This document shows, piece by piece, positions 1-4,704 of a stretch of DNA of 5,762 nucleotides. The stretch comes from Candidatus Heimdallarchaeota archaeon. GTDB lineage: Archaea; Asgardarchaeota; Heimdallarchaeia; JABLTI01. A program made the position numbers and the translations under genes. Numbering within the stretch: the stretch's first letter is position 1; each line of letters begins with the position of its first letter. The notes under the pieces were generated by a model. That model saw nothing but the letters and a program-made list of their open reading frames with translations. It was not told the origin of the DNA and made no database searches. The stretch is taken from contig DAOUWQ010000118.1 of the NCBI GenBank assembly GCA_030667035.1, forward strand, positions 1-5,762, written 5' to 3'.

Positions 1-763
1 AGGCAATCTCTCGAGGGTGATGTAATGCACTTGCACCTTGAGTTGACTCACCAGCTACAATGTAAGATACTTCTCCCACAAGTTGCCAAGATGTTTCAAA
101 AGATGCACCTAGGCAAGTATTGAATATCAACACATCAACATTGTTGGCTCCAGAGAGTGCAGTTTCCAATTCAGGCACTGATAAACAATCACCTATTGCA
201 TATGGCCAATAAGGATGAGGTGCATGATAATCATAACAATAACCAGCATACCCTCGTCCATGGTAGGATAGTACTAGTGCATAATTATTTGCTGGAAAGT
301 TAGTTTTACAAAAAGTAACAAAATTACTCAGAGTTGTAGGGTCGCCCATGTTTACTGCACCCCACGCAGCTTCTTGTGTATTTCCACCATCTGCAGTTGT
401 TCTTAGCTGGTAGATCATTGCATGTCCATTTGGGTCCTGAAATGTGTATGGATAATCATATAGAACGATTACATTGAGATCTGTTATTGAACCTGGTAGT
501 AAATCCATTGTTTGTAATTTCATCTTTGCTTCTGTCATAGCCGCGTGAAGAAAATTACCTGAATTATCAATACTCGGTGTGACAGTAGCTGATCTTGTAT
601 CTGCACAGAAATACAACATTAACGTCCATTCTTTCACTACCTTATCTTTACTTTCATTGCTTATCGTTTGTTGGTTGCGTCCATTGCTTGGAATATAGGA
701 AAGATAACCTAATGAACAAATTAGAAAAATAACCAGTAGATGTTTTATTTTTAATTTATACAG
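1..763 (-). CDS. C11 (clostripain-like) cysteine peptidase, secreted or membrane-anchored, 3' end cut by window
   Basis: The minus-strand frame is open from about 805 to the left edge; 254 codons are counted here from a CTG at 763. The domain opens with EWTLMLYFCADTR (residues 45-57), the usual first strand of the C11/clostripain fold. LVLSYHGRGYAG carries the likely catalytic His168, and DVLIFNTCLGASFE carries the likely catalytic Cys217; GDCLSVPELETAL between them is also typical. So both dyad residues are present and the protein is probably an active endopeptidase. Residues 1-25 (LYKLKIKHLLVIFLICSLGYL) are basic then hydrophobic, like a signal peptide or anchor, so it probably acts outside the cell. 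No ATG, GTG or TTG lies in frame before this segment. CTG 763 is chosen because a run of seven G sits 8 bases upstream as a possible ribosome binding site. The nearest ordinary starts, GTG 637 and ATG 619, would remove the signal peptide, and ATG 619 would also cut into the domain. Family confidence is high; start confidence is low. Confidence 0.82.
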   Translation of the reverse strand, partial: MYKLKIKHLLVIFLICSLGYLSYIPSNGRNQQTISNESKDKVVKEWTLMLYFCADTRSATVTPSIDNSGNFLHAAMTEAKMKLQTMDLLPGSITDLNVIVLYDYPYTFQDPNGHAMIYQLRTTADGGNTQEAAWGAVNMGDPTTLSNFVTFCKTNFPANNYALVLSYHGRGYAGYCYDYHAPHPYWPYAIGDCLSVPELETALSGANNVDVLIFNTCLGASFETSWQLVGEVSYIVAGESTQGASALHHPREIA

Positions 764-810
764 CTGTAAAGCCCCCCCGATAATGGGTTCTATACTTGTT
801 ACTCGTTAAT

Positions 811-820
811 TAAATTTAAA
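811..820 (-). promoter_or_regulatory. possible TATA box of the C11 peptidase gene
   Basis: The minus strand reads TTTAAATTTA here. A start site about 25 bases downstream would fall near 790, leaving a leader of about 27 bases before CTG 763 that includes the G7 run. The spacer is AT-rich throughout, so the match could be chance. Confidence 0.3.
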
Positions 821-882
821 ATTACTTGACAAAAAACACTTTTTTCACTGTTTTTTTTTTCTTCCTGAGAATGAGAGCATTA

Positions 883-905
883 ATTTGCTCATCTTTCGAG
901 CAAAT
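883..905. repeat. 8-bp perfect inverted repeat in the divergent spacer
   Basis: ATTTGCTC (883-890) and GAGCAAAT (898-905) are perfect reverse complements separated by 7 bases. It lies in the spacer between the divergent peptidase and membrane-protein genes, just upstream of the TATA-like element of the latter. No T-run follows on the plus strand, so an operator is more likely than a terminator. The spacer 764-966 otherwise holds T-rich sequence and a direct repeat TTATAG at 941-946 and 952-957, one helical turn apart. Confidence 0.4.
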
Positions 906-916
906 AGGAAATCCTT

Positions 917-926
917 ATTATTATAA
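917..926 (+). promoter_or_regulatory. possible TATA box of the small membrane protein gene
   Basis: TTATTATAAG-like sequence lies about 45 bases ahead of ATG 967. The expected transcription start would be near 949-951, giving a leader of under 20 bases. There is no GGAG-type ribosome binding site before the gene, which suits a short-leader archaeal transcript. Confidence 0.35.
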
Positions 927-966
927 GAAGCGGTTTTGCCTTATAGAATGTTTATAGTTGATTACA

Positions 967-1434
967 ATGGTTAAACGGAAAGCATTATTAGGCGGATTTA
1001 TTGGTGCCTTAATCGGTGTCGGACTTTTTGTCCTTGCTATCTATCTAGGAGGAGTACTAATAGGCCAAGCTTGGTCTTTTATTGTATTCTCAATTCTTGC
1101 TTGGTTATTAGGCGGTTTTGTTGCAGGAATGATTGCTACATCTCCACAGAAAGGAGCATTAGCAGGTTTACTTGTATCTGTATTTACTTTCGTGATAACA
1201 TCAATAGTACTTGTTTTTATCGTAGTATTTGGTGGTGTAGCACTTTTTGCTACTTTATTCGCAGTTTTTACATTAGGTCAAGCAGGAGATATAGAAATAT
1301 CTGGCGCACTCATAATTGTACTTGTGTTAATTGGATTACTTGTGTCATTTATCTTCTCGTTAATTTCCGCAGTATTCAATGTAAGTGCTGGAGCAATAGG
1401 AGGATTAATTCGCAATCCTAACAAGATAACATAG
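967..1434 (+). CDS. small multi-pass membrane protein, glycine-rich, DUF5518-like
   Basis: This encodes about 155 residues, nearly all hydrophobic. Counting from ATG 967, membrane segments are visible at roughly residues 6-32, 34-57, 62-104 (long enough for two passes) and 110-148, so four or five helices in all. Gly-rich patches (GGFIGALIGVG, LLGGFVAGMIA, GAIGGLI) recur before short charged turns, as in the small archaeal DUF5518-type membrane proteins; that family link is by general appearance only. There is no catalytic motif, no soluble domain and no cysteine. The frame also has a TTG at 958, but ATG 967 is preferred because it starts directly at MVKRK, a good basic N-terminus. Neither start has a ribosome binding site. 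It stands alone, diverging from the peptidase and converging on the GTPase. I cannot assign a function. Confidence 0.75.
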   Translation: MVKRKALLGGFIGALIGVGLFVLAIYLGGVLIGQAWSFIVFSILAWLLGGFVAGMIATSPQKGALAGLLVSVFTFVITSIVLVFIVVFGGVALFATLFAVFTLGQAGDIEISGALIIVLVLIGLLVSFIFSLISAVFNVSAGAIGGLIRNPNKIT

Positions 1435-1458
1435 ATATCGTAAATTCACTAGAGAAAG

Positions 1459-2469
1459 CTAATTAGTCTTGGGGCAGCTTTTCAGCTGCTTCCGACTCAA
1501 GACTAATTCAATGATGTCTTTATCATGTAATATTTGTTCCAAACCAACCTGCTGCCCTTCAAAATCGCAAGAGGCCCCCCAGATACGTGCATAACGAAAT
1601 CGTTGTAGAAAGCTGGTATGGATTTTCTCTGCAATATCCTTCACTGTTACACCGTCAGGGGCTACAAATGGTTTATCTAAATTGGCTTTTTCACCTGGTG
1701 GTTTGGTGTATACACGAATAACACCAAGCATCTCAAAGAGTTGTTTTTTCAATTGCTCAAGTGATTCTTCGTTATTATAGGCTGTAGCAAATACTTCCCA
1801 ATGGGTCTTCTCAAGTAATTCTTGATATGATTCTTTTGATCCTGTTAAATCACCTTTTGTCGCTATGATTGCGATTTTATAGCTTGATTCACCATCTACC
1901 ATCAATTTTGCGTTTGTCAATTGTTCTGTCAAAAAGGATAGCTGTCTTTCTATGTCCATTGTCAAATCGATGACCATCATTATTGCTTCACTTGTTCGAG
2001 CAACTCTAACGATTTGTTTGCTAAGGGCCCAGTCCTCTTTGAAATCCAAGAATCCAGGTAAATCCACGATTTGAAATATCACATCTTCGTATTCACAAGC
2101 ACCGGCTTGACCAATAGTAGTTGTGTTTAGGAAATTACCAATACCAACATCAGTATTTGTAATTGCATTCATCAAAGTACTTTTGCCTACATTAGAAAGA
2201 CCGAACAATGCAATTCTACCAATTCCCGATTTTGGAATTTCAAATGGGTCATATTGTCTTGCCTTTAATTTTGGTTTTTCTAATGCTTTCTGCTTTTGCC
2301 ACTCGAGTCTCACAATCAGCTGTTTATAGGCACCCCAGGTGTCTAGTTTCTTTCTTTGAATTTCTTCAATGATCGCATCAATTTCTGTAGCGAATTCTTC
2401 ACCTTCTAAATATCGCAGTTTATTTGCTATTTTGTACATAAAGAATCGTAATTTATTATGTCTACTCAT
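1459..2469 (-). CDS. DRG-like (Obg/HflX superfamily) GTPase with C-terminal TGS domain
   Basis: A 336-residue cytoplasmic GTPase. Residues 1-80 are charged and helical. The G domain follows: P-loop GLSNVGKST (90-98), switch I around NTTTIGQ (115-121), DLPG (136-139), TKGD as G4 (204-207) and a probable G5 at ATA (228-230). A TGS domain covers about 250-326, with IRVYTKPPGE, DGVTVKDIAEKIH and FRYARIWG, all very close to archaeal and eukaryotic DRG proteins, which bind the ribosome or translation factors. It is shorter than usual DRGs (about 365): the stretch between IDLT (167-170) and G4 is only about 30 residues, leaving no room for the S5D2L insert. G4 has Thr for the usual Asn, tolerated in other small GTPases. 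ATG 2469 is favoured because GGAG (2480-2483) lies 10 bases upstream; a second Met at codon 11 has no such site. The last codons lie inside a palindrome. A divergent DRG paralogue is the likely identity. Confidence 0.88.
   Translation of the reverse strand: MSRHNKLRFFMYKIANKLRYLEGEEFATEIDAIIEEIQRKKLDTWGAYKQLIVRLEWQKQKALEKPKLKARQYDPFEIPKSGIGRIALFGLSNVGKSTLMNAITNTDVGIGNFLNTTTIGQAGACEYEDVIFQIVDLPGFLDFKEDWALSKQIVRVARTSEAIMMVIDLTMDIERQLSFLTEQLTNAKLMVDGESSYKIAIIATKGDLTGSKESYQELLEKTHWEVFATAYNNEESLEQLKKQLFEMLGVIRVYTKPPGEKANLDKPFVAPDGVTVKDIAEKIHTSFLQRFRYARIWGASCDFEGQQVGLEQILHDKDIIELVLSRKQLKSCPKTN
1461..1508. terminator. long nested stem-loop at the junction of two convergent genes, possible two-way terminator
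   Basis: AATTAGTCTTG (1461-1471) pairs perfectly with CAAGACTAATT (1498-1508), and inside it GCAGCT (1474-1479) pairs with AGCTGC (1484-1489) around a TTTC loop. The structure overlaps the stop codon and last 15 or so codons of the GTPase gene and begins 26 bases after the stop of the membrane-protein gene. There is no clear T-run directly after it on either strand, so termination is inferred from position and symmetry. Confidence 0.5.
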
Positions 2470-2479
2470 TTTTTCTTTT

Positions 2480-2483
2480 CTCC
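2480..2483 (-). promoter_or_regulatory. ribosome binding site of the GTPase gene
   Basis: GGAG on the minus strand, 10 bases ahead of ATG 2469. It supports that start over the in-frame Met ten codons later. Confidence 0.5.
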
Positions 2484-2601
2484 ATTACTTTTTTTTCATT
2501 ATCTCTTGTCACATTTCAACAGCAAGCAAAATAGTTCGATTTTCTGACACAACAACAAGAACGTAATAGAGACACTTTCTTTCTGATTCTATCCTAGATT
2601 C

Positions 2602-2615
2602 ATTCATCAATGAAT
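2602..2615. repeat. near-palindrome, possible operator
   Basis: ATTCAT-CA-ATGAAT is a perfect 6-bp inverted repeat with a 2-base centre. Flanking TAGA and TCTA (about 2595 and 2624) extend it imperfectly. The 2-base spacing resembles a dimeric regulator site, about 135 bases ahead of the GTPase start. It could be chance in AT-rich DNA. Confidence 0.3.
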
Positions 2616-2652
2616 TTAATTCTATCAAAAAGTAATGGACCTACTATTCGCT

Positions 2653-2698
2653 CCGCTAACTAAAAAATCGACCATTGTTAGCGGCGAGATCCCCTCGC
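2653..2698. ncRNA. two adjacent GC-richer stem-loops, possible structured RNA or leader element
   Basis: CCGCTAAC (2653-2660) pairs perfectly with GTTAGCGG (2677-2684) across a 16-base loop. GCGAG (2684-2688) pairs with CTCGC (2694-2698) across a 5-base loop; the two stems share G2684 and so either compete at one base or stack. The segment is visibly richer in G+C than its surroundings. On the minus strand the loop of the first stem contains TTTTTT, so termination of the upstream gene is an alternative. No known RNA family is recognised. Confidence 0.3.
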
Positions 2699-2763
2699 AC
2701 CAAGTCATAATGTTTGAGAGTGTGTGTCCATTTTGTCCACGTATCTACAATGGATTACTAGAA

Positions 2764-2794
2764 TATAAAAATTTAACTAACTACTTTGAGTAGT
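2764..2794 (-). terminator. possible terminator of the phosphoesterase gene
   Basis: On the minus strand, 33 bases past the stop codon, ACTACT-CAA-AGTAGT (2794-2780) forms a 6-bp hairpin followed shortly by AAATTTTTAT. Archaeal intrinsic termination depends mainly on the U-rich tract; the hairpin is short. Confidence 0.35.
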
Positions 2795-2827
2795 ATTAAG
2801 TAACGAGATATTTTTCTTTAAAACCTA

Positions 2828-3508
2828 TTAGAAGAGCGCGAATTTACTAGTAACAACAAATTCATTTTCATTATTTTTTATTATTTCAATTATAGCAGCA
2901 TTTCTATGTCTTGCTGGTCCTGGATTTACACATAAAGTTGAATCGATTTTGCCAATGGATTTTGATTCGTGAATGTGTCCACAGAAAATTACAAGTGGAT
3001 TGTTTTTTTCAATGAATCCCCGTACTGCAGAACTTCCTACATGTTCGCCATTATGAAGTTTATCTGCATCTGAATTTAAGGGAGGAGCATGACTGATAAC
3101 GAAAAGGGGTTTCCCTTTCGGAACATCTGAAAATGCCTGATCTAATATTTCTGCTAATTTCTTCTCAGATAGAGTGAATGGAGTTGTGAATGGTGTTTTA
3201 TTCGAGGCACCCAAACCTACAAAGTAAATGCCGGAAAAATCTTTCATACGTCCATGCAGTGGAAATACTTTTGAAAATTCTATATCACAAGATTTTTTTG
3301 AATCCATATTTCCTGGAACATAAAAAATAGGAATATCGATTTTATCAATCTCTTCTAATACTGTTTTTACTTGAGAGGTTTTACCCCATGTTGTAAGGTC
3401 TCCAGCAATAATTAGCAATTCAATTGCTTCTTTTTGAATTAATTTCTGTAAATCATCTACTGGAAACTTGCCACCAGAATGGAGATCTGTTAAACCAAGT
3501 ATTTTCAT
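2828..3508 (-). CDS. calcineurin-like metallophosphoesterase (COG2129 / Icc-related)
   Basis: A complete 226-residue cytoplasmic enzyme expected to hold two metal ions and cleave a phosphomono- or phosphodiester. All signature motifs are visible in order: DLH (Asp8, His10), GDLT (Asp37), GNMD (Asn67, Asp69), SHAPP (His140) and GHIHES (His178, His180), then VNPG near residue 194. The GLGASNKTPFTTPFTLSE segment (98-115) is typical of the archaeal proteins grouped as 'predicted phosphoesterase related to Icc'. No signal peptide or membrane segment. ATG 3508 is well supported: AGAGGT lies 7 bases upstream, and the protein begins exactly at the first beta strand (MKILGLTDLH). It is transcribed from its own promoter, divergent from the dehydrogenase gene; the 358-base gap makes co-transcription with the GTPase uncertain. 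The natural substrate cannot be told from sequence. Confidence 0.93.
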   Translation of the reverse strand: MKILGLTDLHSGGKFPVDDLQKLIQKEAIELLIIAGDLTTWGKTSQVKTVLEEIDKIDIPIFYVPGNMDSKKSCDIEFSKVFPLHGRMKDFSGIYFVGLGASNKTPFTTPFTLSEKKLAEILDQAFSDVPKGKPLFVISHAPPLNSDADKLHNGEHVGSSAVRGFIEKNNPLVIFCGHIHESKSIGKIDSTLCVNPGPARHRNAAIIEIIKNNENEFVVTSKFALF

Positions 3509-3515
3509 TTTAATA

Positions 3516-3521
3516 ACCTCT
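3516..3521 (-). promoter_or_regulatory. ribosome binding site of the phosphoesterase gene
   Basis: AGAGGT on the minus strand, 7 bases ahead of ATG 3508, the best Shine-Dalgarno match in the window. Confidence 0.75.
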
Positions 3522-3562
3522 TGTTGTTCAGATATTTTTACTAGCTTATTCTTTTATTAATA

Positions 3563-3570
3563 CATATAAA
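3563..3570 (-). promoter_or_regulatory. TATA box of the phosphoesterase gene
   Basis: The minus strand reads TTTATATG, preceded by an A/T-run that could serve as the TFB element. A start site about 25 bases downstream would be near 3541, giving a leader of about 33 bases that includes the ribosome binding site. Confidence 0.5.
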
Positions 3571-3607
3571 AAAATTTTACGCTGTTTTAAAGTCATAGCG
3601 AAATTTT
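3571..3607. repeat. imperfect palindrome between two divergent promoters, possible shared operator
   Basis: AAAATTT (3571-3577) and CGCT (3580-3583) pair with AGCG (3597-3600) and AAATTTT (3601-3607), leaving a 2-base bulge at 3578-3579. Each arm directly abuts one of the two divergent TATA boxes, so both promoters read AGCG then AAATTTT then a TATA-like sequence. This is either a shared regulator site or a shared basal promoter element. Confidence 0.4.
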
Positions 3608-3613
3608 ATATTT
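3604..3613 (+). promoter_or_regulatory. TATA box of the dehydrogenase gene
   Basis: TTTTATATTT lies about 35 bases ahead of ATG 3644. The expected start site near 3634 leaves a leader of only about 10 bases, consistent with the lack of any ribosome binding site. Confidence 0.5.
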
Positions 3614-3643
3614 AGCAAGTAAAATGAATAAATTTGACTGAAT

Positions 3644-4675
3644 ATGACTGACGGAAAATCTATTACAGCACTTTTTTTCTGGAACGTTCCAGAGCGTTTA
3701 CAAGTATATTTAAAGAAAGGTCTAGAAAATTACCCCCAAGTGAATCTCATTTTCCCAGAGGATATTTCCCAAGAATCCTTGATAAAACTTGCACCCGAAG
3801 CTGATATCATTATTGGTTGGCGACCAACAAAAAATTTTCTTGACGCTGCAACAAAACTAAGGTTATTCATAAATCCTGGAGTAGGGGTGCAACATTTGAC
3901 AGACCTCTTTAAAGAGCTAAATCAAACAAGAAAAATAACTTTAGTAAATGGGCATGGGAATACCTATTTTACAGCTCAACATGCAGTAGCACTTCTTCTA
4001 TCTCTTACCAATAAGATAATCTCCCACCACAATTGGATGGCAGAGGGTGAATGGCGTAAAGGAGATGATGATGCACGATCTAAGCCAATGAGAGATAGGA
4101 AAATCGGACTACTTGGTTATGGAGCAGTAAATACCAAAGTACATAAATTTCTTTCAGGGTTCGATGTTGAATTTCATATCCTAAAACGTGATTGGTCTCG
4201 AGAGAGAGTTGCAAATTTGCCAACGAAAATTGAAAAATATTCTATTGATGAATTATCTAAATTTCTTGAAGCAATTGATACTGTAATCGTTGCGGTTCCT
4301 TTAACTTCAAAAACGAAAGGTTTGATTGGTAAGAAAGAGCTTGAACAACTAGGTTCAGAAGGATTATTGGTTACTGTTGCTCGAGGAGAAGTAATTGATG
4401 AAGAAAGTCTGTATCTTGCTCTTAAGGATAAGATTATTGCAGGAGCAGCAATAGACGTTTGGTACAACTATCGACCAGAACCTGATGAACGTGGACGAAA
4501 GCATCCCGCTCAATATCCATTTTATGAACTAGACAATGTTATCCTATCTCCACACAGAGGAGCCTCACCAATGAACGATCTAAAACGTTGGGATGAAGTA
4601 GTAGACAATATTAGTCGTGTTGCTCGAGATGAAAAGAAATTTCTGAATGAAGTTGATCTAGAAAATGAGTACTAA
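3644..4675 (+). CDS. D-isomer-specific 2-hydroxyacid dehydrogenase, NAD(P)-dependent
   Basis: A complete 343-residue soluble oxidoreductase that would interconvert a 2-hydroxyacid and a 2-ketoacid. The substrate-binding half includes FINPGVGVQHL (75-85) and VNGHGNTYFTAQHAVALLL (101-119), matching the usual GVG and NGPG...AEHA segments. The nucleotide-binding half begins at KIGLLGYGAVN (153-163), where the third Gly of GxGxxG is Asn163. The catalytic triad is in place: Arg247 (VARGEVIDEESL), Glu279 (RPEP) and His304 (SPHRGAS). There is no C-terminal ACT domain, so it is not a full-length regulated phosphoglycerate dehydrogenase; glyoxylate, hydroxypyruvate or another ketoacid reductase activity is as likely. 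An extended loop follows the catalytic Glu (PDERGRKHPAQYP, 280-292). ATG 3644 is the only sensible start; an ATG at 3624 meets a stop after five codons. No ribosome binding site is visible. The gene end is inside a stem-loop. Confidence 0.92.
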   Translation: MTDGKSITALFFWNVPERLQVYLKKGLENYPQVNLIFPEDISQESLIKLAPEADIIIGWRPTKNFLDAATKLRLFINPGVGVQHLTDLFKELNQTRKITLVNGHGNTYFTAQHAVALLLSLTNKIISHHNWMAEGEWRKGDDDARSKPMRDRKIGLLGYGAVNTKVHKFLSGFDVEFHILKRDWSRERVANLPTKIEKYSIDELSKFLEAIDTVIVAVPLTSKTKGLIGKKELEQLGSEGLLVTVARGEVIDEESLYLALKDKIIAGAAIDVWYNYRPEPDERGRKHPAQYPFYELDNVILSPHRGASPMNDLKRWDEVVDNISRVARDEKKFLNEVDLENEY

Positions 4676-4690
4676 AAAAGCTCATTTTCT
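4660..4690. terminator. stem-loop across the convergent gene junction, probable terminator for both strands
   Basis: AGAAAATGAG (4660-4669) pairs perfectly with CTCATTTTCT (4681-4690) around an 11-base loop. The left arm and part of the loop cover the last codons and stop of the dehydrogenase gene. On the minus strand, 25 bases past the reductase stop, the loop supplies a CTTTTTTAG tract (4672-4680), which fits the U-rich signal of archaeal termination. Confidence 0.55.
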
Positions 4691-4704
4691 GTTCGACCAA
4701 TTTA

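Larger units (their letters stand above)
2470..2827. other. 358-base gene-free region upstream of the GTPase gene, rich in small inverted repeats
   Basis: No convincing gene is visible on either strand. The region holds, from the phosphoesterase side, a terminator-like hairpin (2764-2794), two adjacent GC-richer stem-loops (2653-2698), a near-palindrome (2602-2615) and the GTPase ribosome binding site (2480-2483). It presumably contains the GTPase promoter, though no strong TATA box stands out. A direct repeat TGTCCA occurs twice about 2726-2739. A small untranslated RNA or a long 5' leader is possible. Confidence 0.5.

Noticed and set aside
1071..1421. Plus-strand open frame of 116 codons
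   Set aside because: It lies wholly inside the membrane-protein gene in another frame, and its Cys/Arg/Ser-rich product looks like an out-of-frame reading.
2123..2329. Plus-strand open frame of 68 codons
   Set aside because: It is antisense to the P-loop region of the GTPase gene, with no promoter or binding site.
2369..2566. Plus-strand open frame of 65 codons reaching into the spacer
   Set aside because: Most of it is antisense to the GTPase N-terminus; no binding site and no recognisable protein features.
2602..2615. TTGATGA on the minus strand, resembling a C box of a C/D guide RNA
   Set aside because: The first base is not a purine and no CTGA D box lies at a suitable distance.
2625..2675. 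Minus-strand mini-ORF of 16 codons ahead of the GTPase gene
   Set aside because: It has no well-placed ribosome binding site and starts in the loop of a stem; a leader peptide cannot be supported from this alone.
2677..2702. Segment ending CTCGCACCA that resembles the 3' end of a tRNA
   Set aside because: The loop is not a TTCRANY T-loop, and no anticodon or D arm can be drawn around it.
4174..4467. Minus-strand open frame of 97 codons
   Set aside because: Antisense to the middle of the dehydrogenase gene, whose motifs are clear.
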